In this document: piece by piece, positions 19,451 through 27,652 of the stretch
Numbering within the stretch: the first letter of the stretch is position 1
How the letters are laid out: every line of letters starts with the position of its first letter
Origin: Candidatus Nanosynbacter sp. TM7-074
GTDB taxonomy: Bacteria > Patescibacteriota > Saccharimonadia > Saccharimonadales > Saccharimonadaceae
Assembly: GCF_041006295.1 (NCBI RefSeq)
Contig: NZ_CP158487.1
Coordinates: forward strand, 372,001-436,000
Length of the DNA stretch: 64,000 bases
Direction: 5' to 3'
Made by a program: the position numbers and the translations under genes
Notes under the pieces: model-generated
Database searches by the model: none
What the model saw: only the letters and a program-made list of their open reading frames with translations
What the model was told of the DNA's origin: nothing

Positions 19451-19894
19451 TCACCTCGTAATTACAATATGCGGCTTCTGTAAAAATACCAGCCATTTTT
19501 TCGTTTTGCCATCAATTTTTATCAAGTGAGTATGCTGATGTATCATCGACTTGGTTTTGCTGCCTTGGGCTCGAGCATAAATTGAATAGCCGCTAGATTC
19601 AAACCTGGCAACCTGATTAATGTAGTCAATTTTTTCCTCATCCTTCAAATTCGCCAACGAATCGACGTGCCGCTTAGGTATCACCATTAGATGATCATTA
19701 ACACCGCAGCCGTCCCAAAAATCATAGCCAAATCGATTTTTAATGATTAGACAATGTTTTGTTTCTTCTACGACTTGACTTGTGTGCTGTTTTACCAATT
19801 GACAGAAGTCGCAACTTTCAGATTTATTACTTTTCTTATGATTATTATATTCTTTTTCTTTCGTCCGCCAACGGAACATTGAGCCAGTCATCAT
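19451..19894 (-). CDS. HIT-family nucleotide hydrolase/transferase
   Basis: A 147-aa protein with the histidine triad HQHTHLI near residue 120 and a CDFC zinc-type pair near residue 29, as in other HIT proteins. Members split or transfer nucleoside monophosphate groups. The N-terminus (MFRWRTKEKEYNN) is short and basic. The start overlaps the stop of dcd. It belongs to a four-gene operon with dcd, tmk and the unknown gene. The substrate is not predictable. Confidence 0.8.
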   Translation of the reverse strand: MMTGSMFRWRTKEKEYNNHKKSNKSESCDFCQLVKQHTSQVVEETKHCLIIKNRFGYDFWDGCGVNDHLMVIPKRHVDSLANLKDEEKIDYINQVARFESSGYSIYARAQGSKTKSMIHQHTHLIKIDGKTKKWLVFLQKPHIVITR

Positions 19895-20613
19895 TATAAA
19901 ATCCCCTCGCTTAGACCCGGAATTTCCATCGGTTTATGTCGATTGTCCTTAAAGGCTCGCGGCAACATCATTTCAGGTTGCCAAGTTTTTATCAATTCAT
20001 CCAAATCATCAGTGTGCTGATATTTACCACTCATACCACCACGACCACTAGCGTAACCGCCGTCAACCGGGCCAGTGTGATGAAAAATCAGCTGCCCAAT
20101 CCTCTCGCCAACAGGCAGTACTACACTTTCGTGTTTATTCAAATTGTAAATCTCAAGTGTAATCCGATTAATATAACCCGGATCAACCCAGCCCGCATCA
20201 AAACACACTGCCACGCCATTTCTACCCCACGAACTACGACTTTTCACCTCAGCCGCGCCACCGTGCGCCCGAATCCCTACAAATTCATGCGTATGTGCTA
20301 AAATTCGCTCACCAGGCTTTAAGACGATTATCGGATGATCTGGCGGAATATTTTGAAACTCTCGAAAGCCATGCCGCTTACACCACTCGGCGTGAGGCAT
20401 TGCTTTAAGAGGGCCTTTAAAGTAGCGGTCAACGTCCGCCTCATCAAATGGATTATAAACCCGAGATATCTCGTCATATTCCTGTTTATAAAAATTAAAG
20501 CCTAGCGTAAAATCTAAGCTGGCCTCTGATACGTTTTTTGGATTGAATGGCGTACAGACAATTGTCCCGTCATCAATTGCCGCCAATATATCTTTATTTG
20601 AATACACGCTCAC
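19894..20613 (-). CDS. dcd: dCTP deaminase family protein
   Basis: About 239 aa. The core KSRSSWGRNGV and WVDPGYINRITLEIYN match the dCTP deaminase/dUTPase trimer fold, in which Ser-Ser/Arg and the Glu in TLE form the deaminase site. It supplies dUMP for thyA, found nearby. The best start is GTG at 20613, which has GGGAGG at ideal spacing and gives VSVYSNKDIL. A longer frame from a TTG at 20646 lacks such a site. Whether it also hydrolyses dUTP cannot be told from sequence. Confidence 0.85.
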   Translation of the reverse strand: MSVYSNKDILAAIDDGTIVCTPFNPKNVSEASLDFTLGFNFYKQEYDEISRVYNPFDEADVDRYFKGPLKAMPHAEWCKRHGFREFQNIPPDHPIIVLKPGERILAHTHEFVGIRAHGGAAEVKSRSSWGRNGVAVCFDAGWVDPGYINRITLEIYNLNKHESVVLPVGERIGQLIFHHTGPVDGGYASGRGGMSGKYQHTDDLDELIKTWQPEMMLPRAFKDNRHKPMEIPGLSEGIL

Positions 20614-20705
20614 TAAAAACCTCCCATTGCGTGATTTTTCTACCAAATCTCATTATGGCAAGTTTCCGTATTTCCAGCAAGCTTTTCGTAAATTTTACAT
20701 CATGA

Positions 20706-20711
20706 TAGACT
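20706..20711 (+). promoter_or_regulatory. -10 element of dihydrofolate reductase gene
   Basis: TAGACT ends 6 nt before the ATG at 20718 with no ribosome-binding site, the leaderless arrangement. A minus-strand CATAAT for dcd lies about 50 nt to the left, so the two promoters are divergent. Confidence 0.45.
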
Positions 20712-20717
20712 AAAATC

Positions 20718-21221
20718 ATGGAGAAAGCCATTGTTGTTGCCTATGATAAAAATCGTGCTATTGGACGAAACGGTGATTTGCCGTGGGGCCGGAGCTTACC
20801 GGCAGATCTGGCACATTTTAAGAAACTGACAAAGGGCGGCAATGTCATTATGGGCCGAAAAACCTTTGAATCAATCGGCTCACGTCCGCTACCAGAGCGT
20901 GAGAACATCGTTATTTCCTCACGGCCCACTGGCGTTAAGAAAGTGTTGACAGCCATGAATTTACAGAGCGCCTTAGCTTTGTCGCGATATCCGACTTTCA
21001 TTATTGGCGGCTCGCAGGTTTATAGAGATGCACTGAAAACACCAGAAATTGATACTATTTACGCCGCTGAGGTGGACGCTGCATTTTCAGACGCTGACAC
21101 CTTTTTCCCAGAGATAGACATGACTGTTTGGCAAGAAGTTAATCGTACCCATCATCCGGCAGACGATGACAATGCCTACGCTTTTGATTTTGTGACATAT
21201 AAGAGAAAATGGTACTCTTAA
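20718..21221 (+). CDS. folA: dihydrofolate reductase
   Basis: A full-length DHFR (167 aa) that regenerates tetrahydrofolate after thymidylate synthesis. Visible are AIGRNGDLPWG, the catalytic Asp in LPADLAHFKKLT, the NADPH-binding GRKTFESIG, and IIGGSQVYRDAL. It is divergent from dcd and close to thyA, forming a thymidylate supply cluster. Leaderless start. Confidence 0.95.
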   Translation: MEKAIVVAYDKNRAIGRNGDLPWGRSLPADLAHFKKLTKGGNVIMGRKTFESIGSRPLPERENIVISSRPTGVKKVLTAMNLQSALALSRYPTFIIGGSQVYRDALKTPEIDTIYAAEVDAAFSDADTFFPEIDMTVWQEVNRTHHPADDDNAYAFDFVTYKRKWYS

Positions 21222-21222
21222 A

Positions 21223-21251
21223 TTGACAGTATTTGATACTTGTGATATAAT
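21223..21251 (+). promoter_or_regulatory. consensus promoter, leaderless small gene
   Basis: TTGACA (21223-21228), a 17-nt spacer and TATAAT (21246-21251), preceded by TGTGA (extended -10). The ATG follows 7 nt after the -10, exactly where transcription should start. This is the clearest leaderless case in the window. Confidence 0.85.
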
Positions 21252-21258
21252 ATAACAC

Positions 21259-21513
21259 ATGAATAACGAGGCGCGTATACAAATATTAAACCCTGAAGAC
21301 AACTCAGAATACACTACGGACGCAATACTCAGAGGCGCACGATACCCCGACGAGGCTACCGGACTACTCAGAGAGGATATCATGCTGTTCAATAAAGTGC
21401 CCGGCGATGATGAACGAGTAAAGTATACGGCAGGAAAGATTGCCACCTTATTGTATGACCCGGAAGCTGACAAGTATATACTTCCGCCAAAGAAAAATTC
21501 CCGCAAAAAGTAA
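21259..21513 (+). CDS. unrecognised 84-aa protein with basic tail
   Basis: A small soluble protein starting MNNEARIQILNPED and ending in a Lys/Arg-rich tail (PPKKNSRKK). It has no signal peptide, membrane segment or recognised domain. A perfect TTGACA-17-TATAAT promoter immediately precedes the ATG, which strongly supports expression. It sits between folA and the convergent thyA. The basic tail could suggest nucleic-acid contact; that is only inference. Confidence 0.75.
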   Translation: MNNEARIQILNPEDNSEYTTDAILRGARYPDEATGLLREDIMLFNKVPGDDERVKYTAGKIATLLYDPEADKYILPPKKNSRKK

Positions 21514-21547
21514 ACTATAGCCATTTCAGTCGACAGACATAATCAAC

Positions 21548-22486
21548 TTACACCGCTATCGGCGCTTTTATCGCTGGATAACACTCATAATCCTCCAGGC
21601 GAATATCGTCAATGGTGAAGTCATCGATATTCTTAATATCAGGATTCAGCCATAGTTTCGGTAGTGGCAGCGGACGACGCGACAGTTGCTCGTCAACCTG
21701 CGCACGATGATTGTTATAAATATGCGCACTATTTAGCGTATGGATGAATTCACCCGGCTGTTTATCTGTCACCTGAGCGATCATCGACAGCAGCAGCGCG
21801 TAGCTAGCGATGTTAAACGGTACGCCCAGGAACATGTCTGCCGAACGCTGAGTTAACGCCAGATCCAGCTTATCCTTCTCGCCGTCCCCGCCTGGACAAA
21901 CATTAAACTGGAACATGGTGTGGCATGGCGGCAGTCCGCCCGACTGTACGATATCGTCAATTTCCGCCACATTCCAGGCGCTGACGATGTTGCGCCGCGA
22001 CGTCGGATTATTCCGTATCATGTCGATAGCATTTTGGATTTGGTCAATCGTCCCGCCCTTGCCGTCCGGCCATTTGCGCCACTGCACGCCGTAAACTGGG
22101 CCTAAATCACCCCATTCCTCAGCAAAGACGTGATCAGTCGCAATTTTTTCAATAAACAATTTCATGCCAGCGCGCCACTCCTCGCCGTTGATCTCCGGGA
22201 TAGTCTGGCCCGTTTTCTCTAAATAATTCTTGTACGGCCATTCGTCCCAGATATGCACGCCATTTTGTGCCAGATATTCAATGTTGCCCGTACCCTTGAG
22301 AAACCACAGCAGCTCGTGAGCCACGCTGTTGAAATATAATTTCTTGGTAGTCACAGCCGGAAAACCATCCGCCAAATCATACCGCGTCTGCACGCCAAAT
22401 ACTTCCGTCGTACCTGTGCCGGTGCGGTCACCTTTTTTCACGCCACTGTCACGAACCTGCCGTAACGTTTCTAGATATTGCCTCAT
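21548..22486 (-). CDS. thyA: thymidylate synthase
   Basis: A ThyA-type enzyme of 312 aa that methylates dUMP to dTMP using methylenetetrahydrofolate. It has RTGTGT near the N-terminus, the catalytic Cys in [28 protein letters not shown], and the C-terminal [13 protein letters not shown]. The ATG has AAGGAGG upstream. Together with dcd, tmk and folA nearby it completes a dTTP pathway block. Confidence 0.97.
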   Translation of the reverse strand: MRQYLETLRQVRDSGVKKGDRTGTGTTEVFGVQTRYDLADGFPAVTTKKLYFNSVAHELLWFLKGTGNIEYLAQNGVHIWDEWPYKNYLEKTGQTIPEINGEEWRAGMKLFIEKIATDHVFAEEWGDLGPVYGVQWRKWPDGKGGTIDQIQNAIDMIRNNPTSRRNIVSAWNVAEIDDIVQSGGLPPCHTMFQFNVCPGGDGEKDKLDLALTQRSADMFLGVPFNIASYALLLSMIAQVTDKQPGEFIHTLNSAHIYNNHRAQVDEQLSRRPLPLPKLWLNPDIKNIDDFTIDDIRLEDYECYPAIKAPIAV

Positions 22487-22615
22487 AGCCCCTCCTTGCC
22501 TTTTCTTAATTATGACAATATCTTAGCATAACAACAAGCGAAGATGGCGGTAGTTTTAACAACGGTCGCTGTATTGATTGTTCTTTAGGAATCATGACGC
22601 GAGACTGCGCAGAGC

Positions 22616-23215
22616 CTACGCCAGCTTACTTAAAACCTTATCAACCAGCCCGTATTTTACTGCTTCCTGAGGACTCATCCAGTAGTCGCGCTCCATGTCG
22701 GCCTTGACTTTACTGAGTTTCTGTCCAGTATTTTTAGCCATAATTTTCGCCAGCATTTCTTTGACTTCCAGGGTTTCTTTCAAATCGATTTCCATATCGG
22801 TCACCTTGCCGCGTGTACCAGAGGAAGGCTGATGAATCATCACCTTGGCGTGCGGCAAACAAAATCGCTTGCCCTTGGCGCCAGAACTGAGCAAAAACGC
22901 GCCCATACTGGCCTGCAGACCGATACCATAGGTCGCCACGTCCGGCTTGATAAAATTCATAGTGTCATAAATCGCCATGCCGTCATAGACGCTGCCGCCC
23001 GGACTATTGATATAGAGAGAGATATCCGCCTCTGGATCAACGTACGCCAGGTGTAGTAGCTGCGCCACTACACTGTTGGCGGTGTGCTCGTTGACCTCCT
23101 CGCCGAGGAAAATAATCCGCTCATTCAGCAGCCGCGAATAGATATCAAACGCCCGCTCGCCATCGGCTGACTTTTCGATAACAGTGGGAATAAGGTATGA
23201 TTTTGGCGAGCTCAT
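22616..23215 (-). CDS. clpP: ATP-dependent Clp protease proteolytic subunit
   Basis: ClpP (199 aa), with the nucleophile Ser103 in [11 protein letters not shown] (usually GQAASMGA), His128 in MIHQPSSG, and YINSPGGSV upstream. It forms the proteolytic chamber with AAA+ partners; clpC is at 54681. The start codon is adjacent to the end of the trigger factor gene, a common bacterial order (tig-clpP), although clpX is not beside it here. Confidence 0.97.
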   Translation of the reverse strand: MSSPKSYLIPTVIEKSADGERAFDIYSRLLNERIIFLGEEVNEHTANSVVAQLLHLAYVDPEADISLYINSPGGSVYDGMAIYDTMNFIKPDVATYGIGLQASMGAFLLSSGAKGKRFCLPHAKVMIHQPSSGTRGKVTDMEIDLKETLEVKEMLAKIMAKNTGQKLSKVKADMERDYWMSPQEAVKYGLVDKVLSKLA

Positions 23216-23216
23216 C

Positions 23217-24506
23217 TTATTTATTCGTGTTTAATTCTACCAATTTGGCGACCGTTTTATCCGTAATCATTCGATTAGCGATATCACGGTGCACATTTGG
23301 ATTATCAAATTGCTCCAACATTTTCTTATCCTTGCCGTATTGCTGCTTAAAGAAGTCAATCTGCTTCTGAATCTCATCACGAGAAGCCTCAATCTTCAAT
23401 TCTTTTGACAATTCCGCCAAAACCAGACCAGCCTTAACGCGCTTTTCCGCAGCTGGACGAGCTTCTTTCTTTGTCCAATCGTCTTTATCCTTAAAGCCCT
23501 GAGTCTTCAAGTAGCTATCCAGGCTTAGTCCGCTATACATCAAATTCTGCGTCAAATCACGCTCAATTGACCGCAATTGATCTTCAACCAAAAGCTCCGG
23601 TAGTGCAACCTTACTCTTCTCCGCCAATTCACTAACTAGCGCGTCCTTAAACTTCTCGTCAGCTTCACGATCTTTCTGCATGGTCAGTTCGCGCTTGATG
23701 TCTGCTTTCACTTCTTTCATCTCTGTAAAAGGACCACACTTTGCTGCAAATTCATCATTCAACTCTGGCAATTTTAGCTCGTTAACTTTATGGATTTTTA
23801 CAGTAAAGACAACATCTTGACCAGCCAAATTATCAGCGTGATAATCTTCTGGGAATTTCAATTTTAGATCAAACTCCTCACCAGCTTTATGGCCAATCAC
23901 GCCTTCTTCAAAGCCTGGAATAAATTGACCGTCACCAAGCTTCAAGCCATACTCCTTCGCCGAGCCACCCTCAAATGCCACGCCGTCTTTTTTACCAGTA
24001 AAGTCAATCACTGCTTCATCGCCAGCTTTAGCTGTACGCTTGACTTCTGATTTTTCAGAATAGTTTTTACGAATTCGCTCAATGACGTCATCGACTTCTT
24101 TATCTTCAACCTTAGCTACTTCTTTTTTAGCTTTTAGCTTTTTATAATCACCCAGCTTCACCGGTGGGATAATCTCAACTTCAGCCGTAAATTCTAATTC
24201 AGCACCCGGCACAAATTTCTTAACCTCAACACTTGGTCGGTCCAAAGCCTGCAATTTTTCCTGCAAAAACGCCTCAGCTACAGCCTTTGATAAAGCATTT
24301 TCTAAAATCTGCTCTTGTAGGACATTAGGGCCGACGTGCTTAGCGGCCACGCTTGCCGGAACTTTGCCTTTACGGAATCCTGGAACCTTAATGTCACGAG
24401 CCAACTTCGTCAGAGAAACCTGCTCGGCATCAGCTAATTCACTCGCACCCAGAGAAATCGTCAATTGAACTTTAGTATCTGATATTTTTTTTACAGTCGT
24501 CTTCAT
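23217..24506 (-). CDS. tig: trigger factor, ribosome-associated chaperone
   Basis: A 429-aa protein with the trigger factor order: an N-terminal ribosome-binding domain with the signature GFRKGKVP near residue 45, a central FKBP-type isomerase domain ([27 protein letters not shown]), and a helical C-terminal chaperone arm. It binds nascent chains at the ribosome exit. A TATAAT lies 8 nt before the ATG, within the short gap after hisS, so it has its own probably leaderless promoter. It precedes clpP directly. Confidence 0.95.
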   Translation of the reverse strand: MKTTVKKISDTKVQLTISLGASELADAEQVSLTKLARDIKVPGFRKGKVPASVAAKHVGPNVLQEQILENALSKAVAEAFLQEKLQALDRPSVEVKKFVPGAELEFTAEVEIIPPVKLGDYKKLKAKKEVAKVEDKEVDDVIERIRKNYSEKSEVKRTAKAGDEAVIDFTGKKDGVAFEGGSAKEYGLKLGDGQFIPGFEEGVIGHKAGEEFDLKLKFPEDYHADNLAGQDVVFTVKIHKVNELKLPELNDEFAAKCGPFTEMKEVKADIKRELTMQKDREADEKFKDALVSELAEKSKVALPELLVEDQLRSIERDLTQNLMYSGLSLDSYLKTQGFKDKDDWTKKEARPAAEKRVKAGLVLAELSKELKIEASRDEIQKQIDFFKQQYGKDKKMLEQFDNPNVHRDIANRMITDKTVAKLVELNTNK

Positions 24507-24532
24507 AAAGACTAATTATAACAGATATCAGA

Positions 24533-25867
24533 TTAGAGCTCAAACATTGCGTCTTCGTCGCCATCATATCGACGATCTTTGACAATTGTCACAATCCGCT
24601 CAGCGCCAACTTTCTGCTCGTCAGACTCCACCAAATTGCGAACCGTGTACGCGCCGCTAGCAATTTCTTCCTCACCCACAAATACGGCAAACGGAATTTG
24701 TTTTTTCAGCGCCGCTTTTATCTGCTTGTCAATTTTTCGCCCAGTAATGTCCAGTTCAGCTCGCACACCTTCGTTGCGTAATTTTCGCGCCAAATCATCC
24801 GCGCCCGCTAACGACTCCTTAGATACCGGAATTATATAGACGTCTGTCTTAGATTTTAATTTAGGCAATAAATCGTGAACCTCTAAGAATTGCTGCATAG
24901 TCGTGGCACCCATGCCAACCCCGACCGTTGAAATCGATTCAACACCAAATAGCCCAACCAGACCATCATATCGTCCACCGCCAAACAACGCTCGGTTATT
25001 CTCTGGCGAATTATCAAACAACTCAAACACCATACCAGTGTAATAATCCAAACCGCGCATCAGCGTGACGTCAAACACCGCATTTTCAATACCTTTTTGA
25101 CGAAGCAGTTTCATTACTTCACGCAGCTGCTTAACACTGTCGTCACTCGCTAGCTCACTCGGCAAATCATCAACCGATTTCATACTAATCATTTTCGCCA
25201 ACTTCGGTAAACCTTCTGACGCTTGTCCGCCAAAAATCTCAATTGCTTGGCGCTTAAATTCTTCAGCGGGAATCTTATTTTTCCTGTCCAGCAACTTCAT
25301 CATCATCGTCGATCCAACAATATCAAGTTTCAGGAATTGACTCATTAGCCGATTAATCAATTGGCGATTATTCACTCTGACCGTGAACATTTCTTGCTTG
25401 GCGCCAAAATTCATCACGCTAGCGTGGCTAAGCTCAATAATCTCCGCATCCGCTGCCGCACCATCTACGCCAAACAAATCTGCATTCAGTTGCCAAAACT
25501 CGCGCTCACGCCCCCGTTGCGGCCGCTCATAACGCATAAAATTAGCAATTGAATACAGCCTGGCTGGCATGGCTAGCTCCTGACGCTTGGCGGCCACCAT
25601 TCGAGAAATCGACGGCGTCATCTCAGGACGAATTGCCACCATCCGACCCCCACGATCCTCAAAAGCATAGGTTTGCTCGCCCGCCAGCTCTTGGCCTGAC
25701 TTGGCCAGATAAATATCTAACGGCTCCAATAGCGGCGCGCCGTATTCTTCGTAACCAAAACTCTCCGCCGTCTTGTGCCAAACGTTGAAAATGTAATTCT
25801 GCAGACGCTTTTCCTCTGGAAAATAGTCCCGTGAACCTTTGTAATTCTGTGTTGATAAACTGCTCAT
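24533..25867 (-). CDS. hisS: histidyl-tRNA synthetase
   Basis: A class II synthetase (444 aa) that charges tRNA-His. Motif 2 (MRYERPQRGREREFWQLNADLFG) is seen in part, with the histidine signatures RGLDYYTG and ALFGGGRYDGL and a C-terminal anticodon-binding domain. The leader is 130 nt long, carries a His-rich mini-ORF and a terminator-like hairpin, and begins at a TTTACA-17-TATAAC promoter. That suggests control by the level of charged tRNA-His. Confidence 0.97.
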   Translation of the reverse strand: MSSLSTQNYKGSRDYFPEEKRLQNYIFNVWHKTAESFGYEEYGAPLLEPLDIYLAKSGQELAGEQTYAFEDRGGRMVAIRPEMTPSISRMVAAKRQELAMPARLYSIANFMRYERPQRGREREFWQLNADLFGVDGAAADAEIIELSHASVMNFGAKQEMFTVRVNNRQLINRLMSQFLKLDIVGSTMMMKLLDRKNKIPAEEFKRQAIEIFGGQASEGLPKLAKMISMKSVDDLPSELASDDSVKQLREVMKLLRQKGIENAVFDVTLMRGLDYYTGMVFELFDNSPENNRALFGGGRYDGLVGLFGVESISTVGVGMGATTMQQFLEVHDLLPKLKSKTDVYIIPVSKESLAGADDLARKLRNEGVRAELDITGRKIDKQIKAALKKQIPFAVFVGEEEIASGAYTVRNLVESDEQKVGAERIVTIVKDRRYDGDEDAMFEL

Positions 25868-25907
25868 GTTAGTTCCATTATGTCATTATTTCTTATTTAT
25901 AGCAATC

Positions 25908-25964
25908 AAAAACGCCGAGGCAGAACTCGGCGCGGACAATCAAAAATCAGAGTTCTACCTCGGC
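25908..25964 (-). promoter_or_regulatory. candidate attenuator in the hisS leader: mutually exclusive hairpins before a U-tract
   Basis: On the minus strand CGCCGAG (25932-25926), a 6-nt loop and CTCGGCG (25919-25913) are followed by five U (25912-25908): a compact intrinsic terminator inside the hisS leader. A 15-nt segment at 25964-25950, overlapping the stop codon of the His-rich leader peptide, can instead pair with 25928-25914 (one G-U pair), which would break up the compact hairpin. The longer stem also ends at the same U-tract, so which form reads through is not settled by sequence. Confidence 0.65.
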
Positions 25965-25999
25965 AATACGTGTGAATGATGGAGTTTGACTGAACTCAT
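25955..25999 (-). CDS. candidate His-rich leader peptide upstream of hisS
   Basis: ATG at 25999 opens a 14-codon frame, MSSVKLHHSHVLPR, ending at TAG (25957-25955). Three of codons 7-10 are His (CAT CAT TCA CAC). The promoter -10 (TATAAC, 26006-26011) ends 6 nt before the ATG, the leaderless spacing used by many genes here, so initiation is plausible without a ribosome-binding site. The stop codon lies inside the first arm of the attenuator. This is the classical layout of a histidine attenuation peptide, here before a tRNA synthetase gene. Confidence 0.7.
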   Translation of the reverse strand: MSSVKLHHSHVLPR

Positions 26000-26005
26000 A
26001 TTTTT

Positions 26006-26034
26006 GTTATAGCAAATTTTGTGCTTTTTGTAAA
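26006..26034 (-). promoter_or_regulatory. hisS promoter
   Basis: Minus-strand TTTACA (26034-26029), a 17-nt spacer and TATAAC (26011-26006). It is back to back with the plus-strand promoter starting at 26042. Confidence 0.75.
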
Positions 26035-26041
26035 GTAACTG

Positions 26042-26070
26042 TTGACAGCGGGTCCGATAATTGATATATA
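26042..26070 (+). promoter_or_regulatory. promoter of the 71-aa orphan gene
   Basis: TTGACA (26042-26047), a 17-nt spacer and TATATA (26065-26070) preceded by TGA. The next bases continue the TA repeat. It gives a leader of about 107 nt. Confidence 0.75.
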
Positions 26071-26080
26071 TATATATCAG

Positions 26081-26184
26081 CCTTTGCGTTCGCAGAGGTC
26101 GGCGTTTCGCCTAGATATTAGGCTTGAGACGTCCCACTTTGCGGAGAATAGTCTTTCTCCGCCCGACTCCAGAAGGAGTTCAAC
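26081..26184 (+). promoter_or_regulatory. highly structured leader with the Shine-Dalgarno in a hairpin
   Basis: Successive hairpins: CCTTTGCG/CGCAGAGG (26081-26098); GCCTA/TAGGC (26109-26123), which overlaps an alternative GGCG/CGCC; GCGGAGAA/TTCTCCGC (26141-26162); and ACTCC/GGAGT (26166-26179), whose 3' arm is the AAGGAG ribosome-binding site of the next gene. The alternative pairings plus the hidden ribosome-binding site are riboswitch-like. No known class was recognised. Confidence 0.55.
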
Positions 26185-26400
26185 ATGGGAAAGAGCAACA
26201 ACGGCCGCTTTGAGAGCCAGTCCGAGAGGGACGTTGACGGACCCGCGTACGTTGGAGTAGACTCCAGCGGCATTCACAGGGATACCAACACTCCCGTTGC
26301 TTCGGAGTTCATCGTTGACGGCGGCTCCGGAAGCTCCCATGTCCACATGGGGTTCGATGAGAACGGAGACATCCTGTTCATCAACGGACGCCAGAACTAG
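26185..26400 (+). CDS. unrecognised 71-aa orphan protein with GC-rich codons
   Basis: A small hydrophilic Gly/Ser/Asp-rich protein with no signal or membrane segment: MGKSNNGRFESQSERD near the start, HVHMGFDENGDILFING at the end. I do not recognise it. Codons are strongly G/C-ending, unlike the neighbouring housekeeping genes, which suggests transfer or selection for high expression. AAGGAG lies 7 nt before the ATG, inside a hairpin. It has a strong promoter, a structured leader, and two hairpins after the stop. Confidence 0.75.
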   Translation: MGKSNNGRFESQSERDVDGPAYVGVDSSGIHRDTNTPVASEFIVDGGSGSSHVHMGFDENGDILFINGRQN

Positions 26401-26403
26401 CAA

Positions 26404-26448
26404 GCACCCCTAAAGGTGCAGCCCCGTTGGCTATATAGCCAACGGGGC
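26404..26448 (+). terminator. two hairpins after the 71-aa gene
   Basis: GCACC/GGTGC (26404-26419) is followed by a perfect 28-nt palindrome (26421-26448, GCCCCGTTGGCTA and its complement). The T-run after it is weak, so termination may rely on the very stable stem; it can also serve the convergent 82-aa gene. Confidence 0.7.
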
Positions 26449-26452
26449 AATT

Positions 26453-26701
26453 TCACTCTTCAGGAACATAAACCAAACCATCTTCATCAGCAGAGCCAGT
26501 AGCCCAACTGCTCATGATTTCAGAACGATGAGATTCGAATACTTGCCTATTTTTTATTTCAGGCTCTCTCCAGCTAGCATAAATGAGAGGTTCCCATTTC
26601 ACAGACGGGTGAGAGATGATATAGTTAACTATTTCTAAAGCTTCATCGGGGGTATCGCAATCATTCCAAGATTTCATTATGTCTTCTTCAAGGTTTTTCA
26701 T
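26453..26701 (-). CDS. unrecognised 82-aa acidic protein
   Basis: A small acidic soluble protein (MKNLEEDIMKSWNDCD; end DEDGLVYVPEE). The family is unknown. It has several Trp and an even helix-like N-terminal half, and no membrane segment. A GGGAG ribosome-binding site lies about 6 nt upstream of the ATG. It converges on the 71-aa gene and shares its terminator region. The 125 bases upstream, towards trmH, hold no clear promoter. Confidence 0.6.
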   Translation of the reverse strand: MKNLEEDIMKSWNDCDTPDEALEIVNYIISHPSVKWEPLIYASWREPEIKNRQVFESHRSEIMSSWATGSADEDGLVYVPEE

Positions 26702-26826
26702 TTAGGCTCCCTTCTTTCAAGAAATTTTACTGGCAACCGTGGGTAGTGCATCTTTTATAAACTACATCCTGCGTACCCTCTGTTACTATTATTTTAGCAA
26801 AATGTATGGATTTCAGACAAAACCAA

Positions 26827-27378
26827 TTAGCTAGGCCTTGGCGAGCTATTCCCGCTCAACACATGCTGCTGCAACCAGCAATACATCGCCACAGTTGCTG
26901 CCGCGCCGACATTGATGGAACGGGTCGAGCCGAATTGTTCGATGGCGACGATTTTGTCTGCCATCTGTGCCATCTCCTCGGAGATTCCTGGACCTTCTTG
27001 ACCAAATACCAAAACCGCACGCTTCGGCAAGTTCGTCTCTGACATATTAACACTCCCAGGAATATTATCAATAGCAATAATTTCCCTGCCCTCATCACGC
27101 ATCTTCTCAACAAATTCTTCGGTCGTCGCCAAATACGTAATGTGCAGATATTTATCCGTCATCATGGCACCACGCTTATTCCATTGCCGCCTGCCAATCA
27201 CATAAATCTGCCGCACACCAAACGCATTGGCGCTCCGAACAATTGTCCCCATATTAAAATCCCGCTCGGTGTTCTCAAGGGCAATCACCAAACCGTGGTC
27301 TTCAGAATCCAAATCCTTTATGATTTCCGATTCACTCCGACCCTTAAACTTATCAATGACGTTTCTTTTATCTTCCAT
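26827..27378 (-). CDS. SpoU/TrmH-family RNA 2'-O-methyltransferase
   Basis: A 183-aa SPOUT methyltransferase. The first motif is ALENTERDFNMGTIVRSANAFG; the knot motifs are VLVFGQEGPGISEE and SINVGAAATVAMY. These enzymes methylate ribose 2'-OH in tRNA or rRNA using S-adenosylmethionine; the exact nucleotide is unknown. TAAAAT (27386-27391) ends 7 nt before the ATG with no ribosome-binding site, so a leaderless start is likely. Confidence 0.9.
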   Translation of the reverse strand: MEDKRNVIDKFKGRSESEIIKDLDSEDHGLVIALENTERDFNMGTIVRSANAFGVRQIYVIGRRQWNKRGAMMTDKYLHITYLATTEEFVEKMRDEGREIIAIDNIPGSVNMSETNLPKRAVLVFGQEGPGISEEMAQMADKIVAIEQFGSTRSINVGAAATVAMYCWLQQHVLSGNSSPRPS

Positions 27379-27432
27379 CTCTGTTATTTTATCAAAATTC
27401 CTGAATAAATAACAAAAATCGAGAGTCTTCTA

Positions 27433-27461
27433 TTGACTTTTTTACATAAGTGTGATATAAA
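27433..27461 (+). promoter_or_regulatory. promoter of the poly-C orphan gene
   Basis: TTGACT (27433-27438), a 17-nt spacer and TATAAA (27456-27461), preceded by TGTGA. The sequence around and after the -10 is closely similar to the promoter at 61689: TGATATAA, TGAA, then AGCTTT and TGA at the same spacing. Confidence 0.75.
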
Positions 27462-27637
27462 TGAAAGTAGCTTTCGCTGATGAGTTGAGTAAATCCTTGT
27501 CCGAAAGTGAACTTTGACAGGCAATCGAACACAAGATGAGTTTTAATTTCTTTCTTAAGAATCATTGAGAGGAATGAAATCTCATCTTGTGTTGTTAAAG
27601 AACGACACGCTGCAATCCTGCGGATGAGAAAAACACC
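27462..27637 (+). promoter_or_regulatory. ~190-nt structured leader of the poly-C orphan gene
   Basis: Contains a short GAAAG/CTTTC hairpin, then a 13-nt segment (27515-27527) exactly complementary to one arm of the hairpin beyond the gene (28096-28108). Immediately next is a 13-bp stem: AACACAAGATGAG (27528-27540) with its exact complement at 27581-27593, enclosing a 40-nt loop. No known RNA family was recognised. Confidence 0.55.
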
Positions 27638-27652
27638 ATGAAGGTGAAGGAT

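Noticed and set aside
25908..25999. A T-box riboswitch before hisS
   Set aside because: No T-box antiterminator consensus and no specifier-loop architecture; the His-rich mini-ORF explains the hairpins better.
27476..27505. CTGATGAG...CGAAA in the leader of the poly-C gene, resembling a second hammerhead ribozyme
   Set aside because: The bases between the two core strands do not form a stem II, the base before the possible cleavage site is not U, and stem I has an extra G. At most a decayed copy.
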